Below, piece by piece: positions 61,511 through 64,000 of a stretch of 64,000 nt of DNA (the first letter of the stretch is position 1; each line of letters begins with the position of its first letter). The notes under the pieces are model-generated. The model was not told the DNA's origin, did not search any database, and saw nothing but the letters and a program-made list of their open reading frames with translations. The stretch is taken from NCBI RefSeq assembly GCF_003315135.1, contig NZ_QNRK01000002.1, positions 244,540-308,539 of the forward strand. Direction: 5' to 3'. The DNA comes from Roseiarcus fermentans (GTDB taxonomy: Bacteria; Pseudomonadota; Alphaproteobacteria; Rhizobiales; Beijerinckiaceae). The position numbers and the translations under genes are program-made.

Positions 61511-61864
61511 TTACACGGGTTGCAGGGCCCGTTCGCCCTTGGCTTTGACTACGACGGGGGTCTCCAGCCGCAGGAAAAGATCGGATCGCGGATAGATGCA
61601 GCAGGCGAGCACCAGGCCCGCCGCCTCGTCCTCCGCGGAAACGCACGACCGGCTCATCGGTCCGGAATCGTAGGCGCCCGCGAGCACGCGCACGCGGCAG
61701 ACGCCGCAGCCGCCGCGGCGGCAGCCGACCGGCAGGCGGCGCGGCAGGTTCTTGAGCTGGCCGAAGCCCTGCGCCCGCTCGAGCGCGACCAGCACGCGCT
61801 CGCCCTCGTAGACGTTCGCCTGCCCATGGCCTTCGAGCGTGACCTGGAATCGTTGCGGCGCCAT
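61511..61864 (-). CDS. dmpQ: XylT/DmpQ-type [2Fe-2S] ferredoxin
   Basis: A 117-residue plant-type ferredoxin. Cluster ligands are Cys48, Cys53, Cys56 (GCRRGGCGVCRV) and Cys88 (LVLACCIYPRSDL). XylT-type ferredoxins reduce the inactive Fe(III) form of catechol 2,3-dioxygenase, and the gene lies directly before that dioxygenase. It starts two bases after the dmpP stop, so translation is probably coupled. Confidence 0.88.
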   Translation of the reverse strand: MAPQRFQVTLEGHGQANVYEGERVLVALERAQGFGQLKNLPRRLPVGCRRGGCGVCRVRVLAGAYDSGPMSRSCVSAEDEAAGLVLACCIYPRSDLFLRLETPVVVKAKGERALQPV

Positions 61865-61866
61865 CG

Positions 61867-62925
61867 TCAGAGCCTCTTGAACAGCGGGCTTTTCGGCTTC
61901 GTCCCCGCGTCCTGCGCGGTGAAGAATTTTTCGGTGAAGATGTGCTTCTCGAACAACCGCCCCTGCATCAGCGCGCCGATGCAGCCCTCGATCATCGGCG
62001 GCGGTCCGCACAGATAGGCGGTCGAGCCTTCGAACACGCCGCCGTAGAGGCGCCTGGCGACGTCGTGGACGAAGCCGCGCTCGCCGGCCCAGCCGCTGTC
62101 CTCGGGCTCGCTGGAGAGGGCCGGGACGTAGCGGAAGTTCGGGTGCGCTTTCGCCAGCGCCTCGAATTCCGCGCGGCCGTAGAGATCGGCTTCGGTCCGC
62201 ACGCCGTGGACGAGCGTGATCGGCTCGGAATAGCCCTCGGCCAGAAGGTCGAGGATCATTGCCCGCGGGCTCGACACGCCGGTGCCGCCGGCGAGGAAAA
62301 TCAGCGGTCCGCCGCGCGACTTGCGCACCACGAAGCGGCCGTAGGGGCCGGAGAACCGCAGGCGGTCGCCGGGCCTGAGCTTGTCGTGGACGTAAGCCGT
62401 GCCCGCCCCGCCCGGCACGCGCCGCACCTGAAGTTCGACGAGCTTGGGATCCGACGGCGCGTTGGCGATCGAGAAGGCGCGCGCCCCCTCGACGCCCGGC
62501 AGGTGCGCCATGACGTACTGGCCGGCCTGGAAGTCGATGCCGCGGTCGAGCGCGAGGCGCACGCCCTTGACGTCGTGGGTGAGGTCGTCGAGGCCGACGA
62601 CCACGCCCTCGAAGTCGCCGACCGGGATGCGGCGGGCGTCGGGATCCTCCTCGACGTCGGCCTCGATCGTGACGTCCGACTTCAGCGTCGCGGTGCAGGC
62701 GAGCACGTAGCCGTCGTCGCGCTCGAAATCCATCAGGGCGAAGCTCGACGCCTCGCCGTGATCGATCTCGCCGTCGACCACCTGCGTCTTGCACGTCCCG
62801 CACAGACCGTGGCCGCAGGCGTGCGGCAGATAGATTCCCGACCGCAGGCAGGCGTCGAGGATCGTCTGGCCTTCGGCGACGTCGATGGCGTCGCCGAGCG
62901 GCTCGATGGTGAGCTGGTGGGTCAT
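61867..62925 (-). CDS. dmpP: Phenol hydroxylase ferredoxin reductase component (P5)
   Basis: A 352-residue NADH oxidoreductase feeding the diiron phenol hydroxylase. The N-terminal [2Fe-2S] domain has Cys37, Cys42, Cys45 and Cys77 (HACGHGLCGTCKTQVV, YVLACTAT). The FAD domain has ARAFSIANAP and GPYGRFVVRK, and the NAD domain has GGPLIFLAGGTGVSSPRAMI and AYLCGPPPMIEGCI. Size and order (N-O-P) match the dmpKLMNOP system. Confidence 0.94.
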   Translation of the reverse strand: MTHQLTIEPLGDAIDVAEGQTILDACLRSGIYLPHACGHGLCGTCKTQVVDGEIDHGEASSFALMDFERDDGYVLACTATLKSDVTIEADVEEDPDARRIPVGDFEGVVVGLDDLTHDVKGVRLALDRGIDFQAGQYVMAHLPGVEGARAFSIANAPSDPKLVELQVRRVPGGAGTAYVHDKLRPGDRLRFSGPYGRFVVRKSRGGPLIFLAGGTGVSSPRAMILDLLAEGYSEPITLVHGVRTEADLYGRAEFEALAKAHPNFRYVPALSSEPEDSGWAGERGFVHDVARRLYGGVFEGSTAYLCGPPPMIEGCIGALMQGRLFEKHIFTEKFFTAQDAGTKPKSPLFKRL

Positions 62926-62947
62926 GGCTTTGCCCGCGATCTCCGTC

Positions 62948-63316
62948 TCAGCTCGCCGAGGCCTTGAAGCCGTTGAGGCCGGGGGTCCAGAAGCGGATCA
63001 GCGACTTGTGGCCGACGCCGTGGTCGGCGAGCGACCTGGCCATGTCGGGCTTGGTCCTGACGCCGTCGATCATCCACTCGACCCTGTCCCAGTCGATCTT
63101 GTCGAAGTCCGGATGGGCGCCGTAGTGGCCCTTGACGATCGCCTCGACGAAGGCGGCGAACGGCATATCGGGCGGCAGCGGGAAGGCGAGCGCCGCGCAG
63201 AACATCAGATGCTCTTCCCAGTGAACGTAGACGACGCGGGCGCCGTGAAAGTTCTTTTCCGCGTCGCGGTATTCGATGTTCTGTTCATAGTCGGGCGAAA
63301 GCGCCGTGAGAGCCAT
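62948..63316 (-). CDS. dmpO: Phenol hydroxylase P4 subunit
   Basis: A 122-residue protein of the DmpO family: MALTALSPDYEQNIEYRD, GARVVYVHWEEHLMFCAALAFPLPPDMPF, HPDFDKIDWDRVEWMIDG and the closing HKSLIRFWTPGLNGF. It is the small hydroxylase subunit that binds the large oxygenase. The ATG at 63316 follows GGAGGAG; the frame is open further upstream without similarity. A strong hairpin lies between it and dmpN. Confidence 0.92.
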   Translation of the reverse strand: MALTALSPDYEQNIEYRDAEKNFHGARVVYVHWEEHLMFCAALAFPLPPDMPFAAFVEAIVKGHYGAHPDFDKIDWDRVEWMIDGVRTKPDMARSLADHGVGHKSLIRFWTPGLNGFKASAS

Positions 63317-63349
63317 GGTCTCCTCCCGGAGTTGAAGGTTTTCGCAAGG

Positions 63350-63374
63350 GGCGCGCGTCGGTGGGACGCGCGCC
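63350..63374. repeat. Intercistronic hairpin between dmpN and dmpO
   Basis: GGCGCGCGTC (63350-63359) and GACGCGCGCC (63365-63374) form a perfect 10-bp stem with a five-base loop in the 76-base gap between the two genes. It is not followed by a T-run, so it may protect or stage the dmpN message and set subunit ratios. Confidence 0.55.
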
Positions 63375-63392
63375 GGTCTCATCGATTGCGGC

Positions 63393-64000
63393 CTATTCGG
63401 CGGCCTTGACCGCGCCGGCCTGCCAGCTGTTCCACAGCGCCTCGTCCGGCGAGCCGACGTAGTCCATGTTGTCGTGGCCGACGTTGAGCCGGTAGTAATT
63501 CAGCACATCGGGAATGGTCGCCCCGCCGCAGGCGCCCTGGAAGATCTGGTGCACCGGCAGCCACGACTGGACGTACTTCTCCGGCTCGCCGTCGAAGATG
63601 TCCTTGCAGCCGTCCGAACAGAAATGATAGCGCTCGCCCTTGAAGTTCGACTCGCGGAAGCAGATCGTGGTCGGATCGGCGGGCTCGGTGTAGCCCATCG
63701 GGATCTGGCAGGTCTGGCACAGCATCGGCAACGCCATGTTGTAGAAGCGCTTGCCCTGCTTGGCCATCTCCGCCCACATCTCCCAGCGCGGACGATAGAA
63801 CTTGTCGAAGGTGGTCGGATACTTCTCCGACAGCCAGTCGAGGTGCTCGCGGTCGGGAATCCAGGTGTGGAACGCCGCGGCGTGGCTGTACTGGTAGAAG
63901 ATCGCCCAGTTCTGGTGCGACACGTGGTCGGCCTCGACCGTCGCCTGGTCGGCGTATTTGGGCGGGCGCAGGCCGTAGCGGGCGAGATCCTGGAACAGCG
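63393..64000 (-). CDS. dmpN: Phenol hydroxylase P3 large oxygenase subunit, C-terminal part
   Basis: About 200 C-terminal residues of the diiron oxygenase large subunit; the gene continues beyond the right edge of the window. The visible part has HTWIPDREHLDWLSEKYPTTFD-type text, the zinc-site cysteines in LCQTCQIPMGY and FCSDGCKDIF, and GSPDEALWNSWQAG near the end, all characteristic of DmpN. The diiron ligands lie further upstream and are not in the window. The genes expected before it (dmpK, L, M) are also outside. Confidence 0.93.
   Translation of the reverse strand, partial: LFQDLARYGLRPPKYADQATVEADHVSHQNWAIFYQYSHAAAFHTWIPDREHLDWLSEKYPTTFDKFYRPRWEMWAEMAKQGKRFYNMALPMLCQTCQIPMGYTEPADPTTICFRESNFKGERYHFCSDGCKDIFDGEPEKYVQSWLPVHQIFQGACGGATIPDVLNYYRLNVGHDNMDYVGSPDEALWNSWQAGAVKAAE

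Overview
This window is GC-rich bacterial DNA that reads as an alphaproteobacterium, most likely order Hyphomicrobiales (Rhizobiales). Supporting signs are the trxB-LsrB/VtlR gene pair, the long double-domain dCTP deaminase, an Omp25/Omp31-type porin preceded by a full CtrA-type box, a usg gene, a RIME-like intergenic element and hairpin repeats with a shared core. No CRISPR array, phage or intact insertion sequence was seen; the only transposon trace is a decayed IS256-type transposase at about 2.6-3.1 kb.

Left part (1-24 kb): the end of an OlsB-like acyltransferase, tRNA-Arg(CCG), a DUF707 glycosyltransferase-like gene, lipB, and a tryptophan-linked locus: an auxiliary-looking trpS preceded by a 16-codon leader with tandem Trp codons and alternative hairpins, followed by usg on the other strand. 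After an orphan HicA-like ORF and an MsbA-type exporter comes a surface-glycan region (7.9-20.8 kb): a 1,065-residue methyltransferase/GT2/GT4 protein, two AT-richer methyltransferase genes, an AGE-family sugar isomerase, a nucleotidyltransferase/GmhB-like fusion, hldE and an RgpF-like gene. Choline sulfatase and an EamA transporter follow.

Middle (24-49 kb): an Omp25-like porin, a MarR regulator divergent from a 3-hydroxybenzoate 4-monooxygenase with a clear operator palindrome between them, glycerate kinase, GST, trxB and a LysR regulator. The minus-strand operon 38.5-31.4 kb encodes an acyl carrier protein, an FkbH-like loading enzyme, two paralogous methyltransferases, an MBOAT acyltransferase, a membrane-anchored SGNH/DltD-like protein and a VOC protein. 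By analogy with Dlt systems it looks like machinery that activates a three-carbon acyl unit on a carrier protein and exports it onto a surface glycan; this is the best candidate for an undescribed system. Housekeeping genes msrP, nusG, secE and dcd flank a PAS-histidine kinase/response regulator pair and an arylsulfatase.

Right part (47-64 kb, all minus strand): a phenol/catechol meta-cleavage locus. Multicomponent phenol hydroxylase genes (dmpN, cut by the window edge, then dmpO and dmpP), a xylT-like ferredoxin and catechol 2,3-dioxygenase come first, then a GlcG-like gene. The lower pathway follows: semialdehyde dehydrogenase, hydratase, acylating acetaldehyde dehydrogenase, aldolase, decarboxylase and tautomerase. 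A complete branched-chain-type ABC transporter and an MFS transporter follow in the same direction. No hydrolase (dmpD) is present, so ring-fission product would go through the dehydrogenase/oxalocrotonate branch to pyruvate and acetyl-CoA.
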